Assembly: GCA_963665405.2 (NCBI GenBank)
Contig: CAXXUH010000004.1
Span: forward strand, 992,001 to 1,056,000
Source: G963665405 sp963665405
Lineage (GTDB): Bacteria > Chloroflexota > Dehalococcoidia > Lucifugimonadales > G963665405
Reading direction: 5' to 3'
Length of the DNA stretch: 64,000 bases
Numbering within the stretch: position 1 is the first letter of the stretch; every line of letters starts with the position of its first letter. The position numbers were made by a program, and so were the translations under genes. The notes under the pieces are model-generated. The model was not told the origin of the DNA. It made no database searches and worked only from the letters and a program-made list of their open reading frames with translations. Positions 42,633 to 51,162 of this stretch are shown here, piece by piece.

Positions 42633-43427
42633 TCAGACGACCGCCGACGTGCCGCCGTCGATGTTGATGGCCACGCCGGTGACGTAGCTCGCGGCCTCCG
42701 AGGCCAGGAAGACGATGACGTTCGCCGCCTCCACAGTCTCTCCGACCCTGCCGATGGGGATCGCGCTACCGCGCTGCTCGTACCAGCGGTCCAGGGTCAG
42801 GGCTGGGTTGCCCTCCGCCTCCCGCTGCCAGGCACGCTCGATCTGGGCACTCTTGATGAGGCCGATGCAGACGGTGTTGACCAGGATGTTGTCCCTGGCG
42901 TGGTCCTTGGAGAGGGCCTTGGTGAGAGCGATGCCGGCGGCGCGGCTGATGGAGGTCGGCGCGGTGCCGGCCCCGGGGGCCTTGCCCGCCACCGCGGTCA
43001 CGTTGATGATCCTGCCGCCGCCCTGGGCCTTCATCAGGGGTATCGCCAGCCGGGAGCAGCGGATGGTGCCGAACAGCTTGAGGTCGAGGTCGACCTTCCA
43101 GGCCTCGTCGGAGACATCCTCGAACGGGCCGGCGGCCGAGGTTCCGGCGTTGTTCACGAGAATGTCGAGCCGCCCGTAGGTGTCGCCGATCCGGTCGAAG
43201 AGCGCCCTGATGTGAGCGTCCTGCGTTACGTCGCAGGGGACCGCCAGGACGTCCCGGCCGCCGCCCGCGGCGCGGATCTCTTCGGCTGCGGACCCCAGCA
43301 CGTCCTTTCGCCGGGCGCAGATGGCGACCCTCGCACCCTCCGCCGCCAGGCGAGCCGCCGTGGCCTTACCGATCCCTTCGCTGCCTCCTGTCACCAGGGC
43401 GACCTTTCCATCTAGACCTAAGTTCAT
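42633..43427 (-). CDS. SDR-family protein lacking the usual catalytic residues
   Basis: A 264-residue short-chain dehydrogenase/reductase fold. The cofactor motif VTGGSEGIG (residues 12-20) and VNNAGTS are intact. The catalytic tetrad Asn-Ser-Tyr-Lys is replaced: the Y-x-x-x-K site reads TSISR (Thr158, Arg162), the Ser position 13 residues before it is Ala145 and the Asn position is Lys117. Normal reductase chemistry is therefore doubtful, although the nearby pattern APTSISRAAGIALTK is tidy and may mark a conserved subfamily. Its 5-prime end overlaps the 3-prime end of glcF by 62 nt on the same strand. Confidence 0.88.
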   Translation of the reverse strand: MNLGLDGKVALVTGGSEGIGKATAARLAAEGARVAICARRKDVLGSAAEEIRAAGGGRDVLAVPCDVTQDAHIRALFDRIGDTYGRLDILVNNAGTSAAGPFEDVSDEAWKVDLDLKLFGTIRCSRLAIPLMKAQGGGRIINVTAVAGKAPGAGTAPTSISRAAGIALTKALSKDHARDNILVNTVCIGLIKSAQIERAWQREAEGNPALTLDRWYEQRGSAIPIGRVGETVEAANVIVFLASEAASYVTGVAINIDGGTSAVV

Positions 43428-44799
43428 GGCGCTCCTCCTCCCACGCGGTGGGGTCGAATGATTCCGATTTCGTGGAGCCCCGTTTGGGCTCGGCCCGGTA
43501 CGCCTCGTCCAGCAGCTCGGTCACGTACCGGACGCCCAGCCCGGATTCCGTGCGGACCGCGCCGTACTGGAGCTGCATGACGCATCCGGGGTTCGCGGTG
43601 GCGACCACGTCGGGCTCGGTGGCCAGGATGCTCTGCATCTTTGAGTCGAGCAGCCTCAGTGAGAACTCCCGCTGCGTGATGCTGTAGGTCCCACCGGCTC
43701 CGCAGCAGCGGGACGGGTTCGCCATCTCGACCAGCTCCAGCCCCGGTATCGACCTGAGCAGGACTCTTGGAGCGTCCGTGATGCCCTGGGCGTGAGCCAG
43801 GTGACACGAGTCCTGGTAGGTGACCCGGTAGTCCAGACGGCCCTCCGGCGGGACGAAGGGCAGCTCGACGAGGAACTCGTGAATGTCCCTGGTCAGCCGG
43901 CTCAGCTGATCGGCCTTCTCCGCGTACGCCGGGTCGTCCTTGAGCAGGTCGTGGTACTCCTTCATCCGGGACCCGCAGCCCGCCGACGCCACGATCACGG
44001 CGTCGACGCCGCTCTCCAAGAACGCGTCGATGTTCTTCCTCGCCAGGTCGCGGGCCGTCTCCAGGTCGCCGACGTGAGTGTTGATTGCGCCGCAGCAGAC
44101 CTGGTCCTTCGGAACCACGACCTCGCAGCCGTTGCGGGTGAGGACGTGTACGACCGACCTCATCTGGGGGCCGTGGATCAGAGGCATCACGCACCCGGAG
44201 AGGAGGGCCACCCTGGTCGTCCTCTCGCCGAAGGGGCGGACGACCTGACCGGTCGCCTCGAAGTACGCTGGGGGCAGGGTCGGCAGGGAGCTTTCCAGCT
44301 CCGCGAGCTTCGCCGACACCATTCGGATCAGGCCGAGCTTCCTTGCCATGGCCCGCAATCCGGACCGCTGATAGAGTCGCAGCATGCCCACCAGGAAGGA
44401 GAGCCTGCCCTGATTCGGCAGTATCCGCTTGAGGAGCAGGTCGGACGCTCGGGAAGCTATCCGGCCGAGCTTCCTATGACCCGCCACCTGCACCATCGTC
44501 GCCTCGATGAGCCGGCCGTAGGGGACCCCGGACGGGCAGACCGGCTCACAGGCCCGGCACTGGATACACAGGTCCCAATGGCTCACCACGGCGGGCGAGA
44601 TGTCGATCCGCTTCTCGTGGACCGCCTTCATGAGAGCTATCCGCCCGCGGGGAGATTCCGTTTCCAGACCGGTCTCGACGTACGTGGGACACGCCTGGAG
44701 GCAGAAGCCGCAGTGGACGCACTTGTAGAGATCGTCCTCGGTGGGTGCGTCCGGCCCCTCGAACAGGCGGAATGGCTCTTGCTGCGCGGCAGACGTCAT
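43366..44799 (-). CDS. glcF: Glycolate oxidase iron-sulfur subunit GlcF
   Basis: A 477-residue Fe-S protein. Two 4Fe-4S motifs, CVHCGFCLQACP and CIQCRACEPVCP, lie in the first 90 residues; two CCG domains follow with QVCCGA and PSRCCGAGG. It passes electrons from the GlcD/GlcE flavin subunits to the membrane quinone pool. It begins at an ATG overlapping the glcE stop by one base (TGATG). Length is slightly above the E. coli subunit because of a basic C-terminal tail that overlaps the SDR gene. Confidence 0.94.
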   Translation of the reverse strand: MTSAAQQEPFRLFEGPDAPTEDDLYKCVHCGFCLQACPTYVETGLETESPRGRIALMKAVHEKRIDISPAVVSHWDLCIQCRACEPVCPSGVPYGRLIEATMVQVAGHRKLGRIASRASDLLLKRILPNQGRLSFLVGMLRLYQRSGLRAMARKLGLIRMVSAKLAELESSLPTLPPAYFEATGQVVRPFGERTTRVALLSGCVMPLIHGPQMRSVVHVLTRNGCEVVVPKDQVCCGAINTHVGDLETARDLARKNIDAFLESGVDAVIVASAGCGSRMKEYHDLLKDDPAYAEKADQLSRLTRDIHEFLVELPFVPPEGRLDYRVTYQDSCHLAHAQGITDAPRVLLRSIPGLELVEMANPSRCCGAGGTYSITQREFSLRLLDSKMQSILATEPDVVATANPGCVMQLQYGAVRTESGLGVRYVTELLDEAYRAEPKRGSTKSESFDPTAWEEERHELRSRWKGRPGDRRQRRDR

Positions 44800-46142
44800 C
44801 AAATCCGCCCGGCGTAGCGCCCGGGGTTGAGGATGTTCCCATGGTCGTACTGCTCTTTGAGGTTCTTCATGATCGGGAGTGAGTCTCCGATGTCTCCGAA
44901 CACGTCGAGGCCGGCCTTCACCTCCGCCGGGCACCTCTCGATTACCATGTGCCCGGCGGCGGCGCGGACGGTGTCGCCCACGGCCGACAGCATCGCCGCG
45001 AGCCCCCCGGTCCCGACGCCGTTGTCTTGAGCAAACCAGTGAGCGAGCACCGTTCCGTGGGCCGGATGACATACGATTGCCGGGGTGAGGCCGAGCGAGG
45101 TGCCGATCTGCTCCAGGTCCGCAACGACCTCCGGCAACGCCGAGGGCACGAGCGACGCACGGCAGCCGATCGTCGGGGCCGTCCGCTCGTCCCAGCCGAA
45201 GTCGGAGACGCGGCGCCACAGGGAGGCCGCCGCATCGTCGTCCAACCGTTCGACGGCCGCCGCGCCCGCGTCCCGGCAGATGGCGGTGCTGTCTCGTAGC
45301 TGCCTGTCCAGAGTCATCGGACGGCCCGCCAGCCTGACCGCCAGGAGCCGTGCGCCGTCGACAGAGGCCGCCCCGGCGCGCTCGTTGACCGCGGAGTCGA
45401 GTGTCGCCAGCCCGAGCGGCACAATGTGGCTCCCGAAAATCTCAAGAGACGCTTTCAGGCAGTCGGAGGTCGACGGGTAAGAGGCCAGCAGGGTGGCCTC
45501 TTGCTTGGGAGTCGGCGTCAGCTTGAAGGATGCCTCTGCGATTATTCCGAGCGTGCCCAGTCCGCCGACGTGGAGGCGCGACATGTCGTAGCCGCTGACG
45601 TTCTTGACCACCTGACCGCCGCTCTTCGTCACGGTGCCGTCGGCGTTCACGACCTTCATCCCGATGACGGCGTCCCTCGGGCTCATGTACTGCCATTTAG
45701 CCGGACCGCTGACTGCGGTCGCCAGAGTCCCGCCCACCGTGGCTCGCTGGGGCAGCGGAGGGTCCAGGCTCAAGAATTGGGAATGCTCCCGGAGCGTCGC
45801 CTGCAGACGGGCGAGCGTGACTCCGGCCTCGACCGTGACCGTGAGGTCGCCGGGAGTGTGTTGGACGACCCGGTCGAGCCCGGACAGATCCGTCACCAGG
45901 TCGAGCCGCCGGATGGTGTTGCCGAGCGCCATTCGCGTTCCGCCGCCCCACGGCGCGGTCGCGGCGCCGAGCTCGGATGCAACTGCCATGGCGGAGCTTA
46001 GAGACTCGATCGACTTCGGGAGGACGACGAAGGATGGGACGGCGCCATCGATGGAGTAGCCCGCGGTCTCGCGCAGGACGTTTCCCTGACCCACGGAGTT
46101 CGTCAGGGCCTCGCCGAGGGCCTTCACGTCGGTGACGGTCAT
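44799..46142 (-). CDS. glcE: Glycolate oxidase FAD-binding subunit GlcE
   Basis: A 447-residue FAD-linked oxidase of the PCMH/GlcE type. The FAD-binding core shows FVVLPKSIESLSSAMAVA, PWGGGTRMALG, PGDLTVTVEAGVTLARL and VKNVSGYDMSRLHVGGLGTLG; the C-terminus ends GNILNPGRYAGRI as in the family. It pairs with GlcD, which is encoded upstream 20 nt away, and its stop overlaps the glcF start. The ATG at 46142 begins the conserved N-terminus. Confidence 0.94.
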   Translation of the reverse strand: MTVTDVKALGEALTNSVGQGNVLRETAGYSIDGAVPSFVVLPKSIESLSSAMAVASELGAATAPWGGGTRMALGNTIRRLDLVTDLSGLDRVVQHTPGDLTVTVEAGVTLARLQATLREHSQFLSLDPPLPQRATVGGTLATAVSGPAKWQYMSPRDAVIGMKVVNADGTVTKSGGQVVKNVSGYDMSRLHVGGLGTLGIIAEASFKLTPTPKQEATLLASYPSTSDCLKASLEIFGSHIVPLGLATLDSAVNERAGAASVDGARLLAVRLAGRPMTLDRQLRDSTAICRDAGAAAVERLDDDAAASLWRRVSDFGWDERTAPTIGCRASLVPSALPEVVADLEQIGTSLGLTPAIVCHPAHGTVLAHWFAQDNGVGTGGLAAMLSAVGDTVRAAAGHMVIERCPAEVKAGLDVFGDIGDSLPIMKNLKEQYDHGNILNPGRYAGRI

Positions 46143-46162
46143 GGGCTGCTCAGCGGGCGCCC

Positions 46163-47605
46163 TCAGATGTACGCACCGGCGCCGGCCCTGCCGACCGCGC
46201 CCGACTGGGAGGCGCCTGGCAGCGATTTCCCGGTCGGGAAGATCTTGCCGGGGTTTAGCATGTCGCCGGTGCCGAAGGCGGCCTTCAGTCCGGCCATCGC
46301 GTCCAGGTCGTCGGCAGAGAACATGAGCGGCATGTATTCCTGCTTCTCCAGGCCGATCCCGTGCTCGCCGGTGAGAGCCCCGCCGACCTCTACGCACAGC
46401 TTCAAGATCTCGCCTCCAGCCTCATACGCGCGCCGGGTCTCGTCCGGATTGCGCTCGTCGAAGAGGACGGCCGGGTGGAGGTTACCGTCCCCAGCATGGA
46501 GGACGTTGGCGATCGGCAGACCGAACTCCTTCGAGATCTCGCCGACCCTGGTCATCACCTCGGGCAGCCTGGTTCTGGGGACCGTTCCGTCGCCCATGTA
46601 GTAGTTCGGAGCCAGGTGCCCCAGTGCGCCCAGAACTCCCTTGCGGGCCGCCCAGAGCTTCTCGCGCTCGGCCGGATCGGTGGCCGTGCGGATCTCGATA
46701 GGCTGGTGGCGCTCGCAGACCTGCTGGACCTCGGCGGCCTCTTCTTCGACCGCCTCCGTGAGGCCATCCACCTCGACGAGAAGGACCGCGCCGGCCTCCT
46801 TCGGATAGCCCGCATGGACCGAGGCGTCGGCGGCCTCGATGGCCAGACCGTCCATCATCTCGATCGCGGCGGGCACGATGCCGGCGGCGATGACGTCGGA
46901 AACGGCCTCGCTCGCCTGGTCCATCGACTTGTAAACGGCAAGCATCGTCTTGACCGCCTCCGGTATCCTCAGCAGCCGCACGACGACCTTCGTGACGATG
47001 GCGAGGGTGCCCTCGGACCCGATCAGGATGCCCCGCAGGTCGTAGCCTGGGACCTCGCGGGTCCGGCCGCCGACCCACACGACGGTGCCGTCGGCGAGCA
47101 CGACCTCCATCGCGAGGACATGGTTGGTTGTCACGCCGTAGGCCAGGCAGTGAGGGCCGCCCGAGTTCTCGGCGACGTTGCCGCCGATCGTGCAAGCCTT
47201 CTGGCTGGAGGGGTCCGGTGCGTAGTAGAGCCCGTGCTTCGACGCCTCCAGCGTCAGGTCGATGTTGACTACCCCAGCTTCGGCGACGGCGATCCTGTTC
47301 CCCGGGTCGACCTCGAGGATCTTCGTCATCCGGGTGAGGGCCAGGACGACTCCAGCGTCGGCGACTGCGCCCCCGCTCAGGCCGGTACCGGCACCCCTGG
47401 CGACGATGGGCACCCCGCTCCGATGCGCCGCCCGGACGACCGCCGAGACCTCGCCGGTCGTCGCGGGGAGGACCACGGCGGATGGAAGAGCCTTGTCGAC
47501 CGACCCGTCGTATTCGAAGACGATCAGGTCCTCGGGCAGGTCGACGACGTAGTCGTCGCCGACGATGCTCTTGAGCTCACTGACAATCCGGGAGTAGCCG
47601 TTCAC
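46163..47605 (-). CDS. glcD: Glycolate oxidase subunit GlcD
   Basis: A 480-residue FAD-linked 2-hydroxyacid dehydrogenase, the catalytic subunit that oxidises glycolate (or D-lactate) to glyoxylate (pyruvate). FAD-binding blocks: VPIVARGAGTGLSGGAV, TIGGNVAENSGGPHC and GSEGTLAIVTKVVV; substrate-side motifs: ANVLHAGDGNLHP and GEHGIGLEK. The GTG start has GGAGG 6 nt upstream. The order glcD-glcE-glcF on one strand is the classic operon, here followed by an SDR gene. Glycolate use fits an organism living on algal or dissolved organic matter. Confidence 0.95.
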   Translation of the reverse strand: MNGYSRIVSELKSIVGDDYVVDLPEDLIVFEYDGSVDKALPSAVVLPATTGEVSAVVRAAHRSGVPIVARGAGTGLSGGAVADAGVVLALTRMTKILEVDPGNRIAVAEAGVVNIDLTLEASKHGLYYAPDPSSQKACTIGGNVAENSGGPHCLAYGVTTNHVLAMEVVLADGTVVWVGGRTREVPGYDLRGILIGSEGTLAIVTKVVVRLLRIPEAVKTMLAVYKSMDQASEAVSDVIAAGIVPAAIEMMDGLAIEAADASVHAGYPKEAGAVLLVEVDGLTEAVEEEAAEVQQVCERHQPIEIRTATDPAEREKLWAARKGVLGALGHLAPNYYMGDGTVPRTRLPEVMTRVGEISKEFGLPIANVLHAGDGNLHPAVLFDERNPDETRRAYEAGGEILKLCVEVGGALTGEHGIGLEKQEYMPLMFSADDLDAMAGLKAAFGTGDMLNPGKIFPTGKSLPGASQSGAVGRAGAGAYI

Positions 47606-47732
47606 TCGGTGCCTCCGTCTCCGTGGTAATGATAGTAAATGCTCCCCACAGGCGCAACCCGGCGACCCCTGTAGTGACACGCCCACGCGCCAACGGGCGG
47701 TCCCGCCCTCTCTCAGCGGGACGATATCGTGG

Positions 47733-47738
47733 TATAGA
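47733..47738 (+). promoter_or_regulatory. Extended -10 box near the O-antigen-ligase-like gene start
   Basis: TGGTATAGAAT holds an extended -10 (TGn plus TATAGA). The ATG at 47748 is about 9 nt after it, so the mRNA would have almost no leader. No ribosome site lies before the ATG. Confidence 0.5.
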
Positions 47739-47747
47739 ATGGGGCGT

Positions 47748-50087
47748 ATGGAAACCGCGCTGCTTCTGACCATCCGGGCGGGAGCGTTCCTCGTTCTCGT
47801 AATCCCCCTGATCGTCAATGCGGACCCGCTGCCCAACACCTTCTTCCCCTTCATCGTGGGCAAGGCGCTGTACGGGCGCGCACTTATCGAGGCCCTGACC
47901 GGGCTCTGGGTTGTCCTGGCACTACGTTTCCCCGCCTACCGTCCCCCCAGGTCCTGGCTGCTCATTATCTTCGGCGTCTACCTGGTCGTGGGGATCCTGG
48001 CCTCCGTGCTCGGGGTCAGTCCGATACGCAGCCTCTGGTCTACCTACGAGAGGATGCAGGGGATGGTCGACCTGGCCCACTGGTTCGCCCTCACGGTCGT
48101 GCTGGTATCGGTGTTCAGGTCGAATGTGGACTGGCGGGCCCTGCTGAACGTCAACCTTGGCGTAGGCCTGGTAGTGGCCGTCCTCGGGGTGTTCCAGAAC
48201 TTCGACGCGGCAAGGTGGATCTTCCCGTTTCTCCTGGCGAGAGACCGCATCGACATCACGCTCGGCAACCCGACCTACGTCGGGGCGTACATGCTGGTCA
48301 GCTTCATTATCGGTCTGGGCTTTCTGGTCTCCTCGTTCAGGGCGGGGACGGCGGAGGCCCAGGATGAGGACCCGTCGGACACCAGGGCGGGGCCCAAAGA
48401 GCGTCGGCGGAGGCGTCGGCGCTCCCAGCCCCGCCGCCTCCGAGGCTCCTCGCTGCCGACGTGGATACTCTTCGGCGCCTTCTGGATCGGCGTGGCGGCG
48501 CTGGCCATCTGGACCCCCCCGACGCGCTGGGGCGGCGGAGGGGCCGCCGTTGTCCTGCTGATCGTGGCCGCTGCCGCCGGAACGGTGGCCTACTCCCTTT
48601 GGAAGATCGAGGAGCCCGACCGTCCACGAATGTACGCCCTCGGGCCACCGCTGTTCTGGTGGCGCTGGTTCTGGATGCTGGCGATCGCCCTCAGCTTCTG
48701 GATGCTCATCTGGAGCGGCACCCGCGGCGCCTTCATCGGGCTTGTGGCCGCGGTCGTGGGCTTCGCGATCGTCTATCTGTTCATCGGCCGCATACGCTGG
48801 ATCAGGGTGGCGGCGGTGAGCCTGCTGGGTGTGCTGGCGGTGCTCGCTTTGTTGGTCGGCGTCGCCAGGAACACGTCTTTTATCCAAAACCTCGGGGACG
48901 TCAATCCGCTGATCGGACAGATCGTGAACACCGGCGCCGCGGACGACAACAGCCCCCGGAGCCGCCTCGCATCCCTCAAGGCTGGACTCCGGGGCTTCGC
49001 CGACCGGCCGATCCTCGGCTGGGGTCCGGAGAACTACAGCATCGCCTACGACCGCCACGTGGGCGCCGAGAGCTTCATCGGCGTGGCGGACTCCTATGAC
49101 CAGGCCCATAACAAGCTGCTCGAGGAGCTGACGACCAAGGGAATCCTGGGGCTACTGGCCTATCTGGCCCTATGGCTGGTCATGATGCGTGTCATCATCC
49201 GGCGAGCGCGGAGCGAGCCGGACCGCGAGCAGGCCTTCCTGCTCTTCATCGGCGCCGCGCTGCTGGGCTACTTCGTCCAGAACCTGTTCCTGTTCGACAC
49301 ACCCGGGACTATCGTGCAGTTCGTGCTGCTGCTGGGGTTCGCCGCGCACCTGGAGACGACTCAGCCGGGATCGGTAAGCGTGATGGACGAGGGACCCACG
49401 CGGGATCGCCTCAAGGAGATGGAGCCGGCGGGGCAGGGAGTGATGTGGCTTACGTCGCTGATGGCTCTCGTCCTGGTCGGCTTCGGGATATTCACCATAG
49501 CTTGGCAGCCGTACCGGGCCACCCAGACCGTCTTGCAAACGCTCCGTTCGGGAATCTCGTGGAACCAACGGATGGTCCTGTTCGAGCGGTCGATCGAAGG
49601 TTTTCCTCCCCTGGCCAACTATCCCCGGATAATCATGTTCAACCTGCTGGCGAGCAACTGGGAGAACATCCCGGACGAGTCAGTCGTGAAGGATCTGAAG
49701 GGTGACGACTCTTTCGTGAAGGTCGTGGCGGAGGATGCCCTGGCGGCGGAGCCCGAGGAGTGGAGGATTTATCTCGCGCTGGCAGGCCTGTACCAGAGTG
49801 CGGCGCCCGATGACCAGACCCTTCTCGAGGTTTCAAGGGGGTACATCGAGACTGCTCAGGGTTTGGCGCCGGAGCGGCCCGAGGTGTACGAGGCGTGGGC
49901 CCGCCAGCTCATCGGGGAGCGGGACTACAAGGCGGCGCGGGACGCGATCGATGGGTATCTGCTGTTGAACCCGCGGGCAGCCTTCCGCTTCGATGGGTTT
50001 CTGACCCAGATAGACGCGGCCGAGGCTTCGGAGGGGGCGGAACAGCCGGAGGTGCCTGATGAGGACGCCGCAGCCCAGCCCGAGTGA
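47748..50087 (+). CDS. O-antigen ligase/polymerase-like membrane protein with C-terminal TPR-like region
   Basis: A 779-residue polytopic membrane protein with about 12 hydrophobic helices (for example IRAGAFLVLVIPLIV, WLLIIFGVYLVVGILASVL) and a Wzy_C-type loop around WGPENYSIAYDRHVG. The last 200 residues are soluble and helical (DALAAEPEEWRIYLALAGLY, ARQLIGERDYKAARDAIDGYL), like tetratricopeptide repeats. An unusual charged, arginine-rich cytoplasmic loop occurs at about 200-240. The family joins or polymerises surface glycans, which fits the polysaccharide genes to the right. The ATG at 47748 is preferred over 47739 because of the promoter position. Confidence 0.85.
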   Translation: METALLLTIRAGAFLVLVIPLIVNADPLPNTFFPFIVGKALYGRALIEALTGLWVVLALRFPAYRPPRSWLLIIFGVYLVVGILASVLGVSPIRSLWSTYERMQGMVDLAHWFALTVVLVSVFRSNVDWRALLNVNLGVGLVVAVLGVFQNFDAARWIFPFLLARDRIDITLGNPTYVGAYMLVSFIIGLGFLVSSFRAGTAEAQDEDPSDTRAGPKERRRRRRRSQPRRLRGSSLPTWILFGAFWIGVAALAIWTPPTRWGGGGAAVVLLIVAAAAGTVAYSLWKIEEPDRPRMYALGPPLFWWRWFWMLAIALSFWMLIWSGTRGAFIGLVAAVVGFAIVYLFIGRIRWIRVAAVSLLGVLAVLALLVGVARNTSFIQNLGDVNPLIGQIVNTGAADDNSPRSRLASLKAGLRGFADRPILGWGPENYSIAYDRHVGAESFIGVADSYDQAHNKLLEELTTKGILGLLAYLALWLVMMRVIIRRARSEPDREQAFLLFIGAALLGYFVQNLFLFDTPGTIVQFVLLLGFAAHLETTQPGSVSVMDEGPTRDRLKEMEPAGQGVMWLTSLMALVLVGFGIFTIAWQPYRATQTVLQTLRSGISWNQRMVLFERSIEGFPPLANYPRIIMFNLLASNWENIPDESVVKDLKGDDSFVKVVAEDALAAEPEEWRIYLALAGLYQSAAPDDQTLLEVSRGYIETAQGLAPERPEVYEAWARQLIGERDYKAARDAIDGYLLLNPRAAFRFDGFLTQIDAAEASEGAEQPEVPDEDAAAQPE

Positions 50088-50169
50088 GCAGCGGCAGGGC
50101 GTACAGCCGTACGCCCCTACACGCCGCCCCTCCCAGGTGGCACAAGCTCTCGGAATGGCATCAGGCCCG

Positions 50170-51153
50170 CTAGTGCTTCCATCGCTTCCATCCCGCCAGC
50201 AGGGCCTCCTCCTCGGTGCAGAACCACCGGTCCCCGTCGTTCTCGGTCACGACCGTGGTGGCGTAGAAGAAGCCACCCGTGATAGGTTCGCTCCCCGGTC
50301 TGTGAGTCGTAGCCTCCTCCTCGGTGCAGAACCACCGGTCCCCGTCGTTCTCGGTCACGACCGTGGTGGCGTAGAAGAAGCCACCGGGGACGTGATAGGT
50401 TCGCTCCCCGGTCTGTGAGTCGTAGTTGCCCTTGATGAGCTGCTCGTCCGTACCCGAGAAGTCGCAGGTGACGCGGCCGCCTGATCCGGGGACGCTGGGC
50501 AGCGTTCCGCCCGAGAACTCCTGGACCACAGGCCGAGCCTGGGGTTCGTCTTCGGCGGCCTTGACCGACTGTGCGGGCTCCCAGACACCCCGCAGCCCTT
50601 GCCGCGCGAAATCTTCGGTGGCGAGGAATCCATCGCGCCTTCGGAACGCGGGGGCTGCGCCTGACACGACGGCGTAGCCATTGGAGAGCAGCGCCTCGTT
50701 CACCATTTCGCCGTTGACGTACACGTACCTCAGCAGGCGGCCCGCGCCGTCGGCATCGAGGCCGTCGCGCTCCAGCTCGACGGTGCGGCCGTCGACGAGA
50801 AAGCGGTTGAACTCCAGTGCCTCCTGGCTGACCGGCCGGCCCGGCCTGCCGGGAAGCTCACCCTGCGGGACCTCGATCCCCAGGTAGCGAACCCTCTCGA
50901 CACGGCCATCCAGCTCGACGTCGATGGTCACGGCGTCGACGACTCCGACAACGCGCCCGGCCGTCGACACGGCACGGTCCGTACGAGGCGCGGCGGGGTC
51001 GGGCGTCGATTCCCGGACCGTGTCGGCGGGAGAGCAGGCGAGGGCCAGGCCGATCAGCAGGCAGGCCAGGCCCAACGCCGCCGATGCCGGCGGGAACGGA
51101 TGTCCACAGCCGGTTGAACGCCGTTTGCGGTGAGGGGTGGAGCTCGAAGTCAT
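50170..51153 (-). CDS. Staphylococcal-nuclease-like lipoprotein with duplicated C-terminal sunset-type domain
   Basis: A 327-residue exported lipoprotein (signal peptide with lipobox LALAC, Cys40). Residues 65-190 resemble thermonuclease (GRVVGVVDAVTIDVEL, ERVRYLGIEVPQGE, GRLLRYVYVNGEMVNEALL), but the metal-binding G-D-T is here A-V-T, so nuclease activity is doubtful. The C-terminus carries the small domain often attached to such nucleases (YDSQTGERTYHVPGGFFYATT ... WFCTEEEA), and half of it is repeated: GGFFYATTVVTENDGD occurs twice. Between the copies is TTHRPGSEPIT, which is the same DNA read in another frame. Confidence 0.8.
   Translation of the reverse strand: MTSSSTPHRKRRSTGCGHPFPPASAALGLACLLIGLALACSPADTVRESTPDPAAPRTDRAVSTAGRVVGVVDAVTIDVELDGRVERVRYLGIEVPQGELPGRPGRPVSQEALEFNRFLVDGRTVELERDGLDADGAGRLLRYVYVNGEMVNEALLSNGYAVVSGAAPAFRRRDGFLATEDFARQGLRGVWEPAQSVKAAEDEPQARPVVQEFSGGTLPSVPGSGGRVTCDFSGTDEQLIKGNYDSQTGERTYHVPGGFFYATTVVTENDGDRWFCTEEEATTHRPGSEPITGGFFYATTVVTENDGDRWFCTEEEALLAGWKRWKH
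50204..50424. repeat. Recent 108/113-bp tandem duplication inside a gene
   Basis: Copy 1 is 50204-50311 and copy 2 is 50312-50424. They are identical except that copy 1 lacks five bases (GGGGA) found in copy 2 near 50386. A 113-bp duplication alone would shift the reading frame; the 5-base loss restores it, leaving a net in-frame gain of 36 codons. Confidence 0.9.
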
Positions 51154-51162
51154 ACCGAAAGG

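Noticed and set aside
43366..45219. Upstream extension of glcF by 140 codons
   Set aside because: The extension lies inside glcE and is arginine-rich; the ATG at 44799 with the TGATG overlap is the natural start.
48355..48450. Frameshift or disrupted region in the O-antigen-ligase-like gene, suggested by an arginine-rich stretch
   Set aside because: The frame stays open and the stretch fits a charged cytoplasmic loop between membrane helices.
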